A stretch of 64,000 bases of DNA from Podospora pseudocomata (Eukaryota; Ascomycota; Sordariomycetes; Sordariales; Podosporaceae), in assembly GCF_035222375.1 (NCBI RefSeq), contig NW_026946365.1:434001-498000 (forward strand), in the 5' to 3' direction. Positions 39,791 to 51,434 of the stretch are shown here, piece by piece (within the stretch, counting starts at the first letter, position 1; each line of letters starts with the position of its first letter). Made by a program: the position numbers and the translations under genes. The notes under the pieces were generated by a model. It was not told the DNA's origin. It was given only the letters and a program-made list of their open reading frames with translations, and made no database searches.

Positions 39791-40623
39791 ATGATACTGT
39801 CAACACGTCTCCAGGTCCCAAGACAGCTCCCCCGTGTGGTGCGGGGCATTTCAACCCTCCCTAACAACTCCAATATCGTACGCGTGAAATCCCACCATCT
39901 TTTTCATTAGGTAGGGCAGAGCTAACAAATCCCATAGAAAGTCTTCCCTCACCCAACTCAAACCTCTTCATATCTCCTCACATTGCTCTCCAGAGACCCA
40001 CCAACACCTTCACTCGCCATTGGCACCACTACCGCTATCCCACCTACCCCCAGGTCCTTCCAGCACAATCCTAAATTTCTCACCATATTGGATGAGGTCC
40101 TCACCAAGCATGCCATCAACGATCCCGGCTTGAAAGCTCAAGCTCAGGCTTTTGCCTCTCCTGGCGGATTTACCTTCATTCACAATCCAGGAAAAAAGGA
40201 TAGGGGAGCTGGGGGTGGCGGTGGTGCGAGTGCCGAAGGCGGTGCTGGTGGAGCTGGAGTTGGTGGATGGGTGCATCTGAGCGACGCGAGAAATCCTCCT
40301 GATTTCGGGAGGATAGCTTGGTAGGTTCCGTTCTCGTTAGCATGACAGATATGTCGTGAGATTAACATGCCAGAACAGGCCAGAGGACATCTTTGGAAGT
40401 GTGGAGGTCAATGGGAAAGGTAAAATTGTTGGCAACTACCAGCCGAGTGGGACGTACCGAATTGTGACGAATCAGGGAATGTGAGTTTTCATTGTTTTCC
40501 ATCACTACACTCATTTGTAATTGTGGATGCTGATCAAATGAACGCAGTCTTGGGCTGAGTCCATTTCTTCAAGAAAGGCTCCTAGCTAGGCTTCGCGAAG
40601 AAGAGAGCAAGGAGCAAAAATAA
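39791..40623 (+). CDS. Conserved fungal protein, probably mitochondrial, function unknown
   Basis: Four exons: 39791-39877, 39938-40320, 40379-40480 and 40548-40623, giving 215 aa. All three introns have GT...AG ends and CTAAC/CTGAT-like branch sites. The first 25 residues (MILSTRLQVPRQLPRVVRG) are Arg-rich without acids, a typical mitochondrial presequence. The body has a conserved-looking helical part (PKFLTILDEVLTKHAINDPGLKAQA), a Gly/Ala-rich loop and a C-terminal block (WVHLSDARNPPDFGRIAWPE, then GNYQPSGTYRIVTNQGILG). I do not recognise a characterised family; the ungapped, motif-like C-terminus argues for a real conserved gene. Every splice junction keeps the frame, and the nearest alternative acceptor of intron 2 would give an immediate stop. 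Confidence 0.8.
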
Positions 40624-40962
40624 TGATTCTCTGGAGGATGTTAGTTGTGTACGATAGGTTGGCATACGAATTTATACCCAGCTTTACTTCGAAGTTGATG
40701 CACATTTTGATGTTCATGGTTGAAAGAGTCCAAGCGATTATTACAAAGACTGGGATTTGTGGAGGACTCGTATGACCAGCCCATAAACCTATCGACCAGA
40801 GCAAAGCAAAATAGTAGAATACAAATCATTATTGGCCGTTGACCCATACCATTTACCCGACCGTTTACCCACCAGAAGCATATCAGAAAGCAGATACATT
40901 GAAAGAATAGCACAACTGCTGCAGAGCCGTGCATCAATAGGACCAAAGACTATGCCGAGTCT
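40624..40962. other. Convergent intergenic spacer
   Basis: 339 bp between the stops of two convergent genes. AT-rich, presumably overlapping 3' UTRs; nothing else seen. Confidence 0.6.
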
Positions 40963-41579
40963 CTACTCATTGTCCTCCTCGTCTTCATCCTCTTCATCGT
41001 CTTCCTCCTCCTCGCTCGTCACTTCAATGTTGGACTTTTTGGCCTTCTTGGATTCGGTCTTTGTGGCAGGTTTACTGCTACTGCCGCCAACTCCAGCAGG
41101 AACATCGTCCACCTCGACCCCCTGCGAGCGCAATTCCTCGTTCAATTGCGGGATGGCCTTGAGGAAGGCTTTGTATTGGTCAATAGAGAGCGAGATACCC
41201 TATCATTATGTCAGATGACTCTCATGGCAAAAACAAATTTGTGACGCCTACCTTTTTACCAGGCCTCAACTCGCCATCCGGTGTGGTGTAGTACTCTCGA
41301 AGATTAACCAGAGTGGCATTCTTGAACTTTGAAGCACCGACACGACGATTGTTGCCAAGCTATTGGACATGTTAGTCAAAATGAAACGGCCATGTTGGAA
41401 GGAATATTAGTACAGACCTCCCAGTAAGCGTTGCCCTCTCCATCTGTGCCTTTGCCGCCGCTTGGAGTGGCCTTGGGACGCTCCTGCTTCTGCTTCTTGG
41501 CGGGAGCCGCCTTTCTCTGGGGAATGTCTTCCTCATCGCTCTCGATCTGAACGCGACCTCTCTTCTTGTACGACGACAT
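40963..41579 (-). CDS. SUB1: Transcriptional coactivator p15/PC4 (Sub1)
   Basis: Three exons, 41418-41579, 41252-41359 and 40963-41199, coding for 168 aa. The introns are 58 bp (gtctgt...aatag) and 52 bp (gtaggc...gatag). The N-terminus is basic and Ser/Lys-rich (MSSYKKRGRVQIESDEED...PAKKQKQ), a likely nuclear signal. Residues about 52-113 form the PC4 ssDNA-binding fold: LGNNRRVGASKFKNATLVNL, REYYTTPDGELRPGKKGISL and SIDQYKAFLKAIPQLN. The tail is a long Glu/Asp run (SEEEEDDEEDEDEEDNE). PC4/Sub1 binds melted promoter DNA and TFIIB to assist Pol II initiation and re-initiation and also protects ssDNA. The gt-ct donor of intron 1 is slightly unusual, but frame and family alignment support it. 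Confidence 0.95.
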
Positions 41580-42342
41580 GATTGCGAGTTGGTAACGCGA
41601 TGTGTGACAGGAGATAAATAACTGACAAGGGAATGAATGGGTCAAGTAGTAAGTGAAGCGGTATGATTGATCAAGTTCCAATTTTGCGTTGGGTTGTGAG
41701 ATAAGTTCTTTTTCCAGAAGAACTGCGGGGCAGTGAAGAGAGGTATCTGGAGTGCTGAGCAGTGAGCTCTTCGTGAAATCAAATCTCTCACAAAGCCAGG
41801 CTTCCAATAATTTCCCAACGCCTCAAACGCGAAGGCTTGATAGTGACGTGCCTTCCAGGTTGGTGGTCTTGACGCGTTTTCACGTGAGAGGTACCTCGAC
41901 TGTGATATTAATCGATGCCCCACTCATGATTAGGGTCGCTTGGCAGATGCAGCACGGACTCTTGAGCGGGCACCGTTCGAGGTGTCAGGCGGTCTTGGCC
42001 GTCAGGAGTGGAAACCCGGAATGTTGAATTGCTGGGAAAGGCCCCTGATTGACTAAAAATATAGAAAGCTTGGGGCTTGTTTCGTCCTTCAACAGCAAGC
42101 CGGGGGAGATTGGGAAGTGATCGAAATACCATTTACATATCTTTAATGCCTTCCTCAAGCTCAACTTAACCTGTTTTAATCCTGTTCGGTTTCCTCTATA
42201 AGCTTTGTATCCAGATTGCTTTCCTAACGGTGCGACAAAGCGCCGTCCCCCGCTCACTTCTCCCACCTTTAAATCGTTCGATCCTCCCTTGCGGTGAGCC
42301 GTGTCTCCCGTCGCGGTCGAAGCGAATCTTCAACAATTCTAT
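41580..42342. promoter_or_regulatory. Divergent promoter region, SUB1 / sorting nexin
   Basis: 763 bp between two divergent ATGs. The right part (about 42230-42342) looks like a 5' leader. A GTG at 42301 lies in frame upstream of the nexin ATG, but the ATG at 42343 is the likely start. No other feature recognised. Confidence 0.5.
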
Positions 42343-45300
42343 ATGAGCCAACAAGATGCGCCTAGCTCGGGCGCGACTCCCGATTGCACAATGGAAGATC
42401 GCAAAGATCTCGAACCCAGCGCGATAGCTGCGACCGAGAAACCGACACTTGACGAGAGCACCGTTGCAGCGATCGTTGCTGTTGCTGCTGCTGCTGACGA
42501 CGCAGTTCCGAGCCCTCCGAATGCGCCGCCCACAGACGACAGTGTTTCGACCAAAGTGTTTCGCTTTCTGTCCACAGCAACGCCAGAAACACTAGGTGGT
42601 GTAGCGGTTGGTCTGGCTGCCACGACATACCTGGTCCTGGGGAGACTCGGTCTCGTGTTAATAGGGGCATTCGGCGGGATAGTTACTTTCATCCAATGGG
42701 AGCAACGGAACCCTGATGTGGCACGAATCGTCCGCGGTGAAAGAGGCATTGACGTCCTCGCACGACTGCTAGAGACCAAAAACAAGGTCATTCAAGAGAA
42801 GGAGGAGGGCGCCGACGCTCAGGATTGTGCCTTGATTCGCGGATTTGAGGATCTGAGGCCCGAAACCCGTGGGGCCATGAATGAACTTGTCGATGCTGTT
42901 GTCGACAACTATGTAAAGTGGTGGTACTCGCCAATCGTGTCATCAGACAAGTTCTTCCCACTGGCTTGTCGGAAGACGCTTACAGCGTTCTTAACGTCGG
43001 CATCCAACCACCTTGCCAGAAAGCGACCGGCCGACGCGTTTCTTGACGTTCTGACAAACTCGTCCTCTATCGTGGTTGTGTTCTTTTCCGAACTATCCAA
43101 TGCCTTTACAGAGTTGCCGGCCGACTCTAAGCTCTCAGCGGCGGATGCTGTCTACAATTACCTGGCTGCTCATCCAGACTCTAATCTGGCCAGCCTGTTG
43201 AACCAAAAGCAGCAGGCAAACAAGTTCCGAATGATTTCAGAAGACCTGCTCAACTTTTTGGAGCGTTCCTCGTACGAATGTGAACCGGCCAGAGTGTTTC
43301 TGAGGGAGATGCTGGCCGGTGTTGTTTTGGAAATGACACTTCAGTCTTTCTCAAAGCCTGAATTCATCAATTCCTGGATTGTTTATCTTTTAGAGGCCGG
43401 TGAGCCGGATCTCAATCAGGCTATCGACGTGGGAATGCAGACTGGTCCTGATGTGGCGTTTGCAGATATTGACGGCAACGTGGGCAACATCGGGCTCACT
43501 AAGGGCAATAAGAATTCTTTTGATCATGAGCGGGCGAGGCGCAAAGAATCCTTGGCGCACAAAAAGAAGCTCAGCAAAGCTGAGGAAGAGATGGAACTGG
43601 CCATGGAAGAAATGAAACGACTGAACCAGATGATTGCAGATGAGACTACGCTCTTGGCCGAGTCGTCTCAAAACGAACCGAAGCACCACGAAGAAACGAC
43701 TACAAACGAAACCCAGAATGGGCAGGAAACCCAGGCGGATTCAGCATCCCAACCTAAGCCGGTTGATACCACGTCAAAAGATCTGTCAAAGAGCATCGGC
43801 AGCGATAGCTCTTCAAGCAAGAATGATGTTATCAATACGCCTGTAACACCTCTTTCTGCCACCACACCTTCGAGCCAAACGTCTCCTTCGGCATCGCAAA
43901 ATCCATCAGCAGTGGCAGCGACAGCGGGCTTCACAAGCTTCGACCAGCTTGTGCCCCCAGCTCGAGAGGGATCGGAGGTTGACTCTATAGTGGAGGCTGC
44001 CAAACCACCATTGACGGTACACAACGCTAACATCACTGTTCTCGATGAGCCTGGTGACAAGCCGATCAAGTCTAAACCCGTCTGGGATTATCTAGTTCAG
44101 ATCGAACCTGCCACCACACTCTATCCTGGCTGGATGATCATCAGAAAGTACAGCGACTTTGAGGTACTCCATGAAGTGTTGAGGCGGATTGCGACTATAT
44201 CAGGTGCTGTCATCTTCTCACAGCAGCACAATGTGCTCCCTCCCTGGAAAAACCACACCCGCACTTCCTTGAGGATCGAACTAGAGCGCTATCTGAAAGA
44301 CGCCTGCCAGCACCAGAGTTTGGCTGAAAGCGAGGGCTTGAGAAAGTTTATGGAGAGAGACAACGGGCATCTTCCCCAGCCAAAATCAGGCCTCCAGGCA
44401 TTTGAAAAGATTGGCAAGAACGTGTTGGGGGTATTGGCGAGCGCACCCTTGGAGGGCTCCAAAGCTGTGATGGATGGCGTGACTGGAGTGTTGGGGAATA
44501 TCGGACTGGGACCGCAGAAAAAGCCAGCGCCGGCCCCATCACCACCACCTTCCGCCCTACAGGACGTGACAGCGGCCAGTCGCCTTTCTATGTCAACCCT
44601 TTCTCGAAATGACAGTACTCTGTCGCTGAGTCGGTTGACCAGCAAGACTCGTGACAGCATAGACAGCCAGCGCTCGTCGGTAGTGGCCACCCAGCCGCCC
44701 AAACTTCCTGCTATGGATCGTCGTCCTAGTTATAACTCTCAAGGTGATGCGGAACCTGAAGCCAGCTTGCGTCCATCAAGAGCGTCGGCCAGAAACAGCA
44801 GAGAGCAAAGCAGAACTTCTAGCCGAGCGCCTGCACGTTCACCTTCTATTCTCAGTTTCGATGGGTTCCGTCTTCCTCCCCCACCCGACATGATCACGGA
44901 CGACTACGAATCCCCCATTAGCCCCCAAGGGCGCTTACCAGAGCATCTTACTCACCATTCCCGCTCGCTGACGATGCCCACCCTCAGCAGTCAGCGGATT
45001 AACGGCCCGCCATTGACAGGGAAGCAGCACACAAAGCTCTCTGAGCAAGAGACTAGGGTAGCAGTGGAGCTCATGTTTGCCGTCATCAACGAAATGTACA
45101 CCCTCTCCTCGGCCTGGAACATTCGGAGGACACTCCTCGCGGCCGCCAAGTCATTTCTTCTCCGCCCCGGCAATCCCTCGCTGTTGTCAATCCAGACCTT
45201 GATTCAGCAGTCTGTCCTTGACGCCAATACGTCTGACGCCGGAATCGCCGCCCATTTGAAGAAGTTGAGGCAGAATGTAATGCCTACTGAAGAGGAGAAG

Positions 45301-45528
45301 AAGGAGTGGCCAGCAGAGATGACTGCCGAGGAAAAGGAAGCCTTGAGGGTCAAGGCAAGGAAGTTGCTGATCGAGAGCGGGGTACCGGCTGCCTTGATGG
45401 GAGTTATGGGACAGGCGGCGACGAGCGAGGCACTGGGACGGTTGTTTGACTGCTTACAGATCGAGGAAGTGGCAAGGGGATTAATGTTTGGAGTTGTGCT
45501 ACAGGCTGTGAGGACTGTCACGCACTGA
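42343..45528 (+). CDS. Sorting nexin with PXA, PX and Nexin_C domains (Mdm1/Snx13-related)
   Basis: A single exon of 1061 aa. After a short acidic N-terminus there is a membrane hairpin (about 81-124, TLGGVAVGLAATTYLVLGRL and GLVLIGAFGGIVTF). A PXA domain follows (about 160-370), then a Glu/Lys coiled coil (about 410-450, KAEEEMELAMEEMKRLNQM) and a Ser/Thr/Gln-rich linker. The PX domain spans about 560-690, with RKYSDF near residue 600 as the phosphoinositide-binding signature. A second Ser/Pro-rich linker leads to the Nexin_C domain (about 898-1061). No RGS domain is visible between PXA and PX, unlike animal Snx13. Family members tether the ER to vacuole/lysosome or lipid droplets. The gene is intact, but a LINE sits 38 bp after its stop codon and separates it from its native 3' flank. 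Confidence 0.92.
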   Translation: MSQQDAPSSGATPDCTMEDRKDLEPSAIAATEKPTLDESTVAAIVAVAAAADDAVPSPPNAPPTDDSVSTKVFRFLSTATPETLGGVAVGLAATTYLVLGRLGLVLIGAFGGIVTFIQWEQRNPDVARIVRGERGIDVLARLLETKNKVIQEKEEGADAQDCALIRGFEDLRPETRGAMNELVDAVVDNYVKWWYSPIVSSDKFFPLACRKTLTAFLTSASNHLARKRPADAFLDVLTNSSSIVVVFFSELSNAFTELPADSKLSAADAVYNYLAAHPDSNLASLLNQKQQANKFRMISEDLLNFLERSSYECEPARVFLREMLAGVVLEMTLQSFSKPEFINSWIVYLLEAGEPDLNQAIDVGMQTGPDVAFADIDGNVGNIGLTKGNKNSFDHERARRKESLAHKKKLSKAEEEMELAMEEMKRLNQMIADETTLLAESSQNEPKHHEETTTNETQNGQETQADSASQPKPVDTTSKDLSKSIGSDSSSSKNDVINTPVTPLSATTPSSQTSPSASQNPSAVAATAGFTSFDQLVPPAREGSEVDSIVEAAKPPLTVHNANITVLDEPGDKPIKSKPVWDYLVQIEPATTLYPGWMIIRKYSDFEVLHEVLRRIATISGAVIFSQQHNVLPPWKNHTRTSLRIELERYLKDACQHQSLAESEGLRKFMERDNGHLPQPKSGLQAFEKIGKNVLGVLASAPLEGSKAVMDGVTGVLGNIGLGPQKKPAPAPSPPPSALQDVTAASRLSMSTLSRNDSTLSLSRLTSKTRDSIDSQRSSVVATQPPKLPAMDRRPSYNSQGDAEPEASLRPSRASARNSREQSRTSSRAPARSPSILSFDGFRLPPPPDMITDDYESPISPQGRLPEHLTHHSRSLTMPTLSSQRINGPPLTGKQHTKLSEQETRVAVELMFAVINEMYTLSSAWNIRRTLLAAAKSFLLRPGNPSLLSIQTLIQQSVLDANTSDAGIAAHLKKLRQNVMPTEEEKKEWPAEMTAEEKEALRVKARKLLIESGVPAALMGVMGQAATSEALGRLFDCLQIEEVARGLMFGVVLQAVRTVTH

Positions 45529-45552
45529 GGAAGTCATATGTACTTGTCAGGA

Positions 45553-45566
45553 ACCAAGTGTACGAG
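45553..45566. repeat. Left target-site duplication of the LINE (14 bp)
   Basis: accaagtgtacgag, repeated exactly at 51584-51597. The bases outside the match differ (a versus g before it, a versus t after it). It lies in the presumed 3' UTR of the sorting nexin gene. Confidence 0.9.
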
Positions 45567-45584
45567 AGAGAGAGAGAGAGAGAG
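45567..45584. repeat. (GA)n tract = (CT)n tail of the LINE
   Basis: An uninterrupted AG run directly after the left target duplication. In element sense it is the 3' terminal simple repeat, the counterpart of a poly(A) tail. Confidence 0.8.
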
Positions 45585-45864
45585 ATCTATTAGCGTCCAA
45601 TCGGGTCGAACTGTGGCGCGTGGCCCCGAGGGGTCACGTGCCCGAGCCTACCTCGCCTGGCCCCCGTTTGGGGATGTGGACGGCCCAAGCTTCTAATACT
45701 ACTGCTAATACTAGCTGACAGGGCGTTTCGCGTCACAAAAGAGAGTTATTTACAAAGGAGAGAGAGGCCTGCCTGCCTCAGGGCTCTGGTCCCCGAGGGC
45801 TTACGGCTCCTCTGTGGTTCCGCTGTTTCCTCAGGCCATTACAATCTGGGCCTGGTCACGTGTC

Positions 45865-48800
45865 CTATTCTTCTTCCTCCGCTGGGTCGTACACTCCCGA
45901 GCCTTCCACCCACTCGGCGTATTTCTTCCAGTCCTTGCCCAGGAGCTTATCCGGCCTCCTGAGCGCTTTTCGCATTTCGCTGTTCAGAGTGCCCCTGGCC
46001 CGCGCCGCCGGGCACTCTGCGAAGTGCCCGATTTCCGTGGGTCGGCCGCAGCGGCAGGTCCTATACGAGTCGTGTCCGAAGCGTAGGTGGCACTCCTCGT
46101 AGTCTCCGTGTCCCGTCCTTTCCGCCAGGAGGTGGTGTAGGGTCTTTCTTGCGAGCGTGAGCTCCGGGGGTCGTTTCCCTGGTCCCGGATCATTAGCTGG
46201 GCGTATCGCGTCGGCCTGTTCGCCAGCCACCACGAGTTCCACGCCTCCCTCTTCAGTGCCCTGGCCTTTGCCTTGACTGCGGTCAGGCGGGGGATGTGTT
46301 GGGTCTGGGAGCGCCCCCCCGAGGCCGGCCTGAACGTCGGCCTCCTCGTTCCCCTGGATCCCCATATGTCCTGGGGCCCAGTGTACCGTGAGGGGGGGCA
46401 GGTGGTGGTCCTTCCACGCGTATCCTATAACCCTGAACGCCTCCTGGGAGTTGTCCGAGGGGCGCCCTGTGATGCCGTATAGTACCGCCGAGTTGTCGAT
46501 GAAGAGCCGTACCGCCGAGGGTCTTGCCCCCGCCCTGATGTATTCGCGCGCCCACACCACCGCGTGTGCCGCCCCAACCGCTTCGCCGTCAAAGGCCTCG
46601 GATTCCCCGAGCCTTCCGTGGTTCTCGTGTAGCTTCTGCCCATCCTGGTACGCCACGTAGCCCCAGCCCGTCCTCTTCGGTAGTCCTCGTGCGGGGGCTG
46701 CCTTCGATCCGTCACTGAACAGGTGGATCTCGTCCCTAGGGGCGAGGAGGTCAGTTGTTCGTGGAGTCTCTTGCCCAGTTCCTTGTTTTCTGGTCTTGGC
46801 AGAGGCACCGGGTGCCGTAGGGTCCACTGCACCAGGTGCGGCCTGGGGCAGTCGGGGAGTAGGGTCGCAAGTGCTTCCAGTCTAGTTTGCTTCTCCGAGA
46901 GACGCCTCCGGGGCCCCTCCTGGGTGGCTCCGGCATCGGCCGGGTCCGGAGGACCAGTGGGTGGCGGGGGTCGAGGCTCTTGAACCGTGCCGCCATCGAG
47001 ATTCTGGCGTGGGCGAGCGCCACTTCGGCGGGGGGGGTCCCGCTCTCGCGGAAGATCGCCCCCCAGGGGTCGTTCTCCAGACCGGGACAACCGCCCTGGC
47101 CGCACATTTAAGTGCCCTGTTGACCGCATTCGTTTGTCCTCCCTGCCTTACCCCGGTGTACCACGTCGCCGCCCCATACGTCGCCGTAGGTACGACCACT
47201 GCCCGGACCGCCTCCGCCGTGGCTCTTGGTGGGGTGCCCCGGACCACCTTGTTAAGCCCTCGCAGGTGGTTCGCTATTTTCAGTGCCTTCGTCGCCCACC
47301 GATTAGCGTGGGCTTTGAAGTTGAGTTTGGGGTCCAGGAAGAAACCTAGCCATCGGACCTCCTGTTTCGGCGTCACCTCCGTATTGCCTATCCTTACTGC
47401 AGGGGGAGTTGCGCGGCTCTTCGTAAGGTGTAGCAGCTCACACTTGGCTGGGTCGAACTCGACGCCATTCCTGGAGCCCCAGGCCTCCGCCTTTTCGGCC
47501 GTAGCTTCCAGTATTGCCGCACACTCCTGTGCGTTCTTGCCTACGGCCAGCAGTCCGAGGTCGTCTGCGTACGCCGACGCCCCGGCCAGCTCCTTGACCA
47601 GTGGCTGTAGGAAGAGTGCGAAGAGGACCGGGCTGGCAGGGGACCCTTGTGGGAGTCCGCACGCCACTCTCCTGGGGGAGGGTGCAGTCTCCTAGTCTCA
47701 TGGCCGAGCTCCGGTGTGACATGAAGGAGTGTACCCATTCGCAGACATTCAGTGGCCAGCCCTGTTGCCTTAGTCTCCCTGCTAGCCTATTCTTTCTGAC
47801 CGCGTCGAAGGCGCCCTGCACGTCCATTGTCAGGAGCGCCGCCGCCTTACCCCTTCCCCAGGCTCTCTCGACGTCGTGTACAAGGCACAGAACGAGGTCC
47901 TCGGCGGACCTCCTCGGGAGGGACCCTATGTGGGTGGGGCCAAGCACTTCTTGGTTGAGTGCGGTGAAGCCTATCCTTCTGGCTATCAGTCTCTCAAGAC
48001 CCTTCCCTATACACGACAGGAGGGCGATCGGGCGCCACGCTCTGACCGTGGTATAGTTGTCTTTGCCCGGTTTCCTAAGCATTACCGTTTCCGCTTCTTT
48101 AAACGGGAGCGGGTGGTGTCCTAAGAGGAGGCACTGTCTGAAGAGGGCCGTGATGTTGTCGCCTACCTCCCGCCACACCTCGCGTAGTAGGTCCACCGTG
48201 ACGTCGTCTGTGCCGGGGGCTGTGCTTGTGGTCCCGATTGTGCATCTCCTTGCCTCCTCCGGGGAGATCGTGTTGTCCCATTGTATGGTGTCGGTGGGTT
48301 GGGCGAGAGCCCAAGGCTCTGTGGTGTCCCCGTCTTCTCCGAATCTTTCAACCACCTCTCTCCTAAGTAGCTCTAACTTTTCCCCCGGTTCCGTATAGGT
48401 CCTATTCCCGTGGACCAGCGGAGGGGGGGAAGGTGTCGGTTGCCTTGTGCCATGCCGCCACTGCGTAGATGTCCTTGTTCGAGGACGCTTGCTCGAGCTT
48501 CTGTTGCCAGTACTCTCTTTTTGCCTTTTGACCGTTGTCTCGAACGTCTTGCGCATTTGCTTCCGATCTACTTCCCCTTGTGTGGGGTCGTTACGGCTCT
48601 GCTGCAGCGCCACGCGTGCTTCCTTGCACTCCTCGTTCCACCATTGTGTGGTGCCTCCTGCTTGTCTTCTCAGGCGTCCCGCTCCTTGATCGCGCCTACG
48701 AGGGCGTTCTGTAGGGAGCGGGCCCAGTGGTCGAGGTCCTTGGTTGTGTGTGCTACCGTCGGTACTTGTGTCATGCCCCATCTAGTCAGGGAGCGGAAGA

Positions 48801-49499
48801 GCGCCCTATCCTCCTCTTGGGCCGGGACGTAGGGTCTACCTTTCTTGGTTGCCTGTGGGCTTGCTGGTGGTACCGTCCCCGCCAAGGTGTAGTGGTCCGA
48901 TCCGGTGTAGGTGTCCTCGTCCACCCAGGCTTCTACCCCTGTGCTTGTTGAGAGGACCAGATCAATGGTGTTTCCGTGTATATTGGTGGGTCCCTGCAGC
49001 GATGCCAGGGTGAGGCGGTTTTCCAGCCATCCAGCTATTCGTCTCCCCGCCGGGCACTCCTTTCCCGGTTGCCAGGTAGGGTGGTAGGCATTGAAGTCGC
49101 CTCCGATGATCGCTGGTCTGCCGGGGTGCCAGCTTTCGACCAGGTCGAGCACCTCGTCGTCGCCAAGTCTGTCCCTGTATAGGCTGACCCAGACTATCCC
49201 TTGGGCTTCTACCGCGCAGGCGTCGCGGTGTCCCGCGTGTCCCAGGCTCTGTTGGGTCCCCTTGTGTGTCTTTTTGATGTATACCATCGCCCTGGGGGGG
49301 TCCCGCGTTCCAGTCTTCTGTTGGCGTGTAGTGCTGGTATCCTCTGTGGGTTTTGGTCATTCTTCTGCCGTCCTGGGTTCGTGCCCATGGTTCCTGTACC
49401 AAAATGACGTCGGCAGTCCTTTCCCACGCCATATTGAGGAGGGCGTCGTGTGCCCCTGGTCTTCTAGCCACGTTGGCCTGTAGGAAGGAGAGCCCGGAC
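45865..49499 (-). pseudogene. LINE ORF2: endonuclease, reverse transcriptase and RNase H, frameshifted
   Basis: Read 3' to 5' on the plus strand. The APE endonuclease opens with LSFLQANVARRPGAHDAL and VILVQEPW in one frame, then shifts at a seven-G run (49294-49300) to the frame with IIGGDFNAYHPTW, IDLVLST and GSDHYTL. The RT spans about 48.7-47.1 kb (APGTDDVTVDLLRE, WRPIALLSCIGKGLERLIA, LTMDVQGAFDAV, then after a shift CGLPQGSPASPVLF and YADDLGLL). Two more shifts lie in the thumb/connection near 47.05 and 46.9 kb. RNase H (46.7-46.3 kb) keeps its acidic residues (LFSDGSK, FDGEAVGA, FIDNSAVLYG, WAPGHMGIQGNEEAD). At least five frameshifts make this copy unable to encode a full ORF2. Confidence 0.9.
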
Positions 49500-51434
49500 T
49501 TTCGTCCGTTTTTGGCCGCTCTCCTGGGCTCGTTGGGTCTCACAGGCATGGTTCTGTGGCCGGGGGGGTTGGTCGTTGCGGGTTGGGAGTCGGTGTTCCT
49601 TCCTTCCGCTGGGTGTGCCGCCGCGTACAGGGCCTCGCCTACCTTGCGTATGGCCTTGAGCTGCCTGTTGGTTGGTTTCTTGAGGACGCCCCCCTCTGTC
49701 CTTGGTCTGGCCGGGCACGCTCCAAACTCTGCCTTGTGTGGTCCGTGGCAGTTGGCGCATCTCGGTGGCCTGGCGCAGGGCCCTGGTGGGTGGTCAGTTC
49801 CGCAATTATTGCATCTGGCTTGTCTATCGCAGATGCGTGGGTCGTGGTAACCTTGGCATCTGTAGCACTGGTTGGCTTTTGCGCTTCTGGTGATCTTTCT
49901 GGCCGGCGGGCTGCCAAAGAGTCTGAAGTGGTCAGGGACGGGTTTGATGAAGGATACGACCCAGTCGGCGTGAGTGTCGTCGGGTAGGGCGTGTTTCGAC
50001 TTCTTCGCCGAGACCGGTTTGGCCTTGGTGGCCCGTAGGATCTCGTCTTCCATGAGGTCGTTGGTGTCGATGCTGCCGTCAAGGCCGTTGACCGTCTTCG
50101 GTACCCTGGGAACTACGTAGGTGTGCCAGGTGGCCGATTCATCAAGCTTTGCGCCGTGTGTGGTCAGGGCTGGCGCTAGGGCGAGTAGTTGCGTCCGCGC
50201 CTTCTTGTCGGCTGGGACGATCGCGAAGCCAGTGTCGACTTGTTTGGCCGAGCGGATGAGGCTGAGTGGGGCCCCGAGCTGTCGGCAGAGTGCGACTCTG
50301 AAGCCCTCCGCTGATGCCTGTCTCCACGGGTGGCCGTCGGGGAGCCTTACGAAAAGGCGGTCGTCCTCTCGGTTGGCCTTGTTGTTGCGGCCCACTGTTT
50401 TCCAGCCCGCTGTTGGATCGGGGGCGTGGGCAGTCAGGCTGGTGACACTTGTCCGCGCGCTGCTGGCGGCTTGGCTGCCGCTGGCCCCGCTCGTCGCCAC
50501 CTGGGCCCACGTGACGCTGGTTGCGTTGCTGCCCGTCGGGGTCTTGGTAAGTTTGGGGGTCTTTGAGGGGCCCCGGGCCTCTGTCGCTGGGCTGGTGCTC
50601 CTGGTTGTACTTGTCGAGGAGTTCTTGGAATCGAAGCTGGTCGACCAGGCGCTGCGGGCCGAGCCGGGCGCACCGGTGGTTCCGTCGATGTCCTTGAGGA
50701 TCCTGAAGAGCCAGAGGACCTTTTCTTGGCAGAAAGAAGCCCACCCGTTTGGGGTCCGTTCAGCTGTCTTGTCAGGGCGTCATTTAGGCTCTGCGCCATA
50801 TCCCTGAGGACCTCCTGTCTTTGGAGCGCTTGTGTCCTGTCGTGTTCCATGTCCTCGAATAGGGACTGTATCTCTGGACTAAGGGAGACTTTTCCGGCGT
50901 GTCTGCTGTCCTCGAGGCCCCGCGCGTTGGGCCTATCCAGTCCGAGGGGACAGCCTCTGTCTGGGTTGTCGGGGCCGTTGCCTTGCGTGGGCGCGACGGC
51001 AGTGGGTGAGGGGGTAGTGTCCCTGCGGTCCTCCCGGTCGGGGTGGGAGTGGCCGGTCTGGTCGTTGGGAGGAGTCTCCCATCTCTTCGTCCCTTCTGAG
51101 GGCGGCTTCGTCGGCGAAGAGGCTATCCTCCCTGCGGTCCGCGTGTGAGGGGGCATTGCTCATTTCGACACGGGTCGTCGTAGCAGGAGCCTGCGCAGGC
51201 CAGGCAGCCCTCGCAGTTCCACAGGCAGTTGGGGGTCTGGGCGCCTGGTGCCGTCATTTTCGCGTGGGTTTTAGCGACTAGTTCTTCCGCGAGTCGCCGC
51301 TGCTCGAGCGTGGCTTGTTCAGCCGGGACGTTGTTGTCGAAAAGCACTGCTTTCCAGGCTTCGGAGAAGCCTAGGTAGATCTCGTGCTTCGAGTTGTTCG
51401 AGAGGCGGTAGCCTCCTGGGGCCGTCGAGGCCAT
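49500..51434 (-). pseudogene. LINE ORF1 (gag-like, three CCHC knuckles), frameshifted
   Basis: ORF1 starts at an ATG near 51434 (MASTAPGGYRLSNNSKHEIY). The frame shifts near 51.15 kb into one with a helical segment (SLSPEIQSLFEDMEHDRTQA), then into one with a second (QRLVDQLRFQELLDKYNQEH), and finally into the frame of the nucleic-acid-binding part. That part (49714-49869) has three zinc knuckles (CYRCQGYHDPRIC, CNNCGTDHPPGPC, CANCHGPHKAEFGAC). The last frame runs without a stop into the endonuclease domain, so ORF1 and ORF2 appear fused in this copy. That may reflect an indel or true overlap. The product would coat the element RNA. Confidence 0.85.

Noticed and set aside
42301-42342. Sorting nexin start at a GTG at 42301
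   Set aside because: An ATG in frame at 42343 gives a normal fungal start; the upstream codons look like 5' leader.
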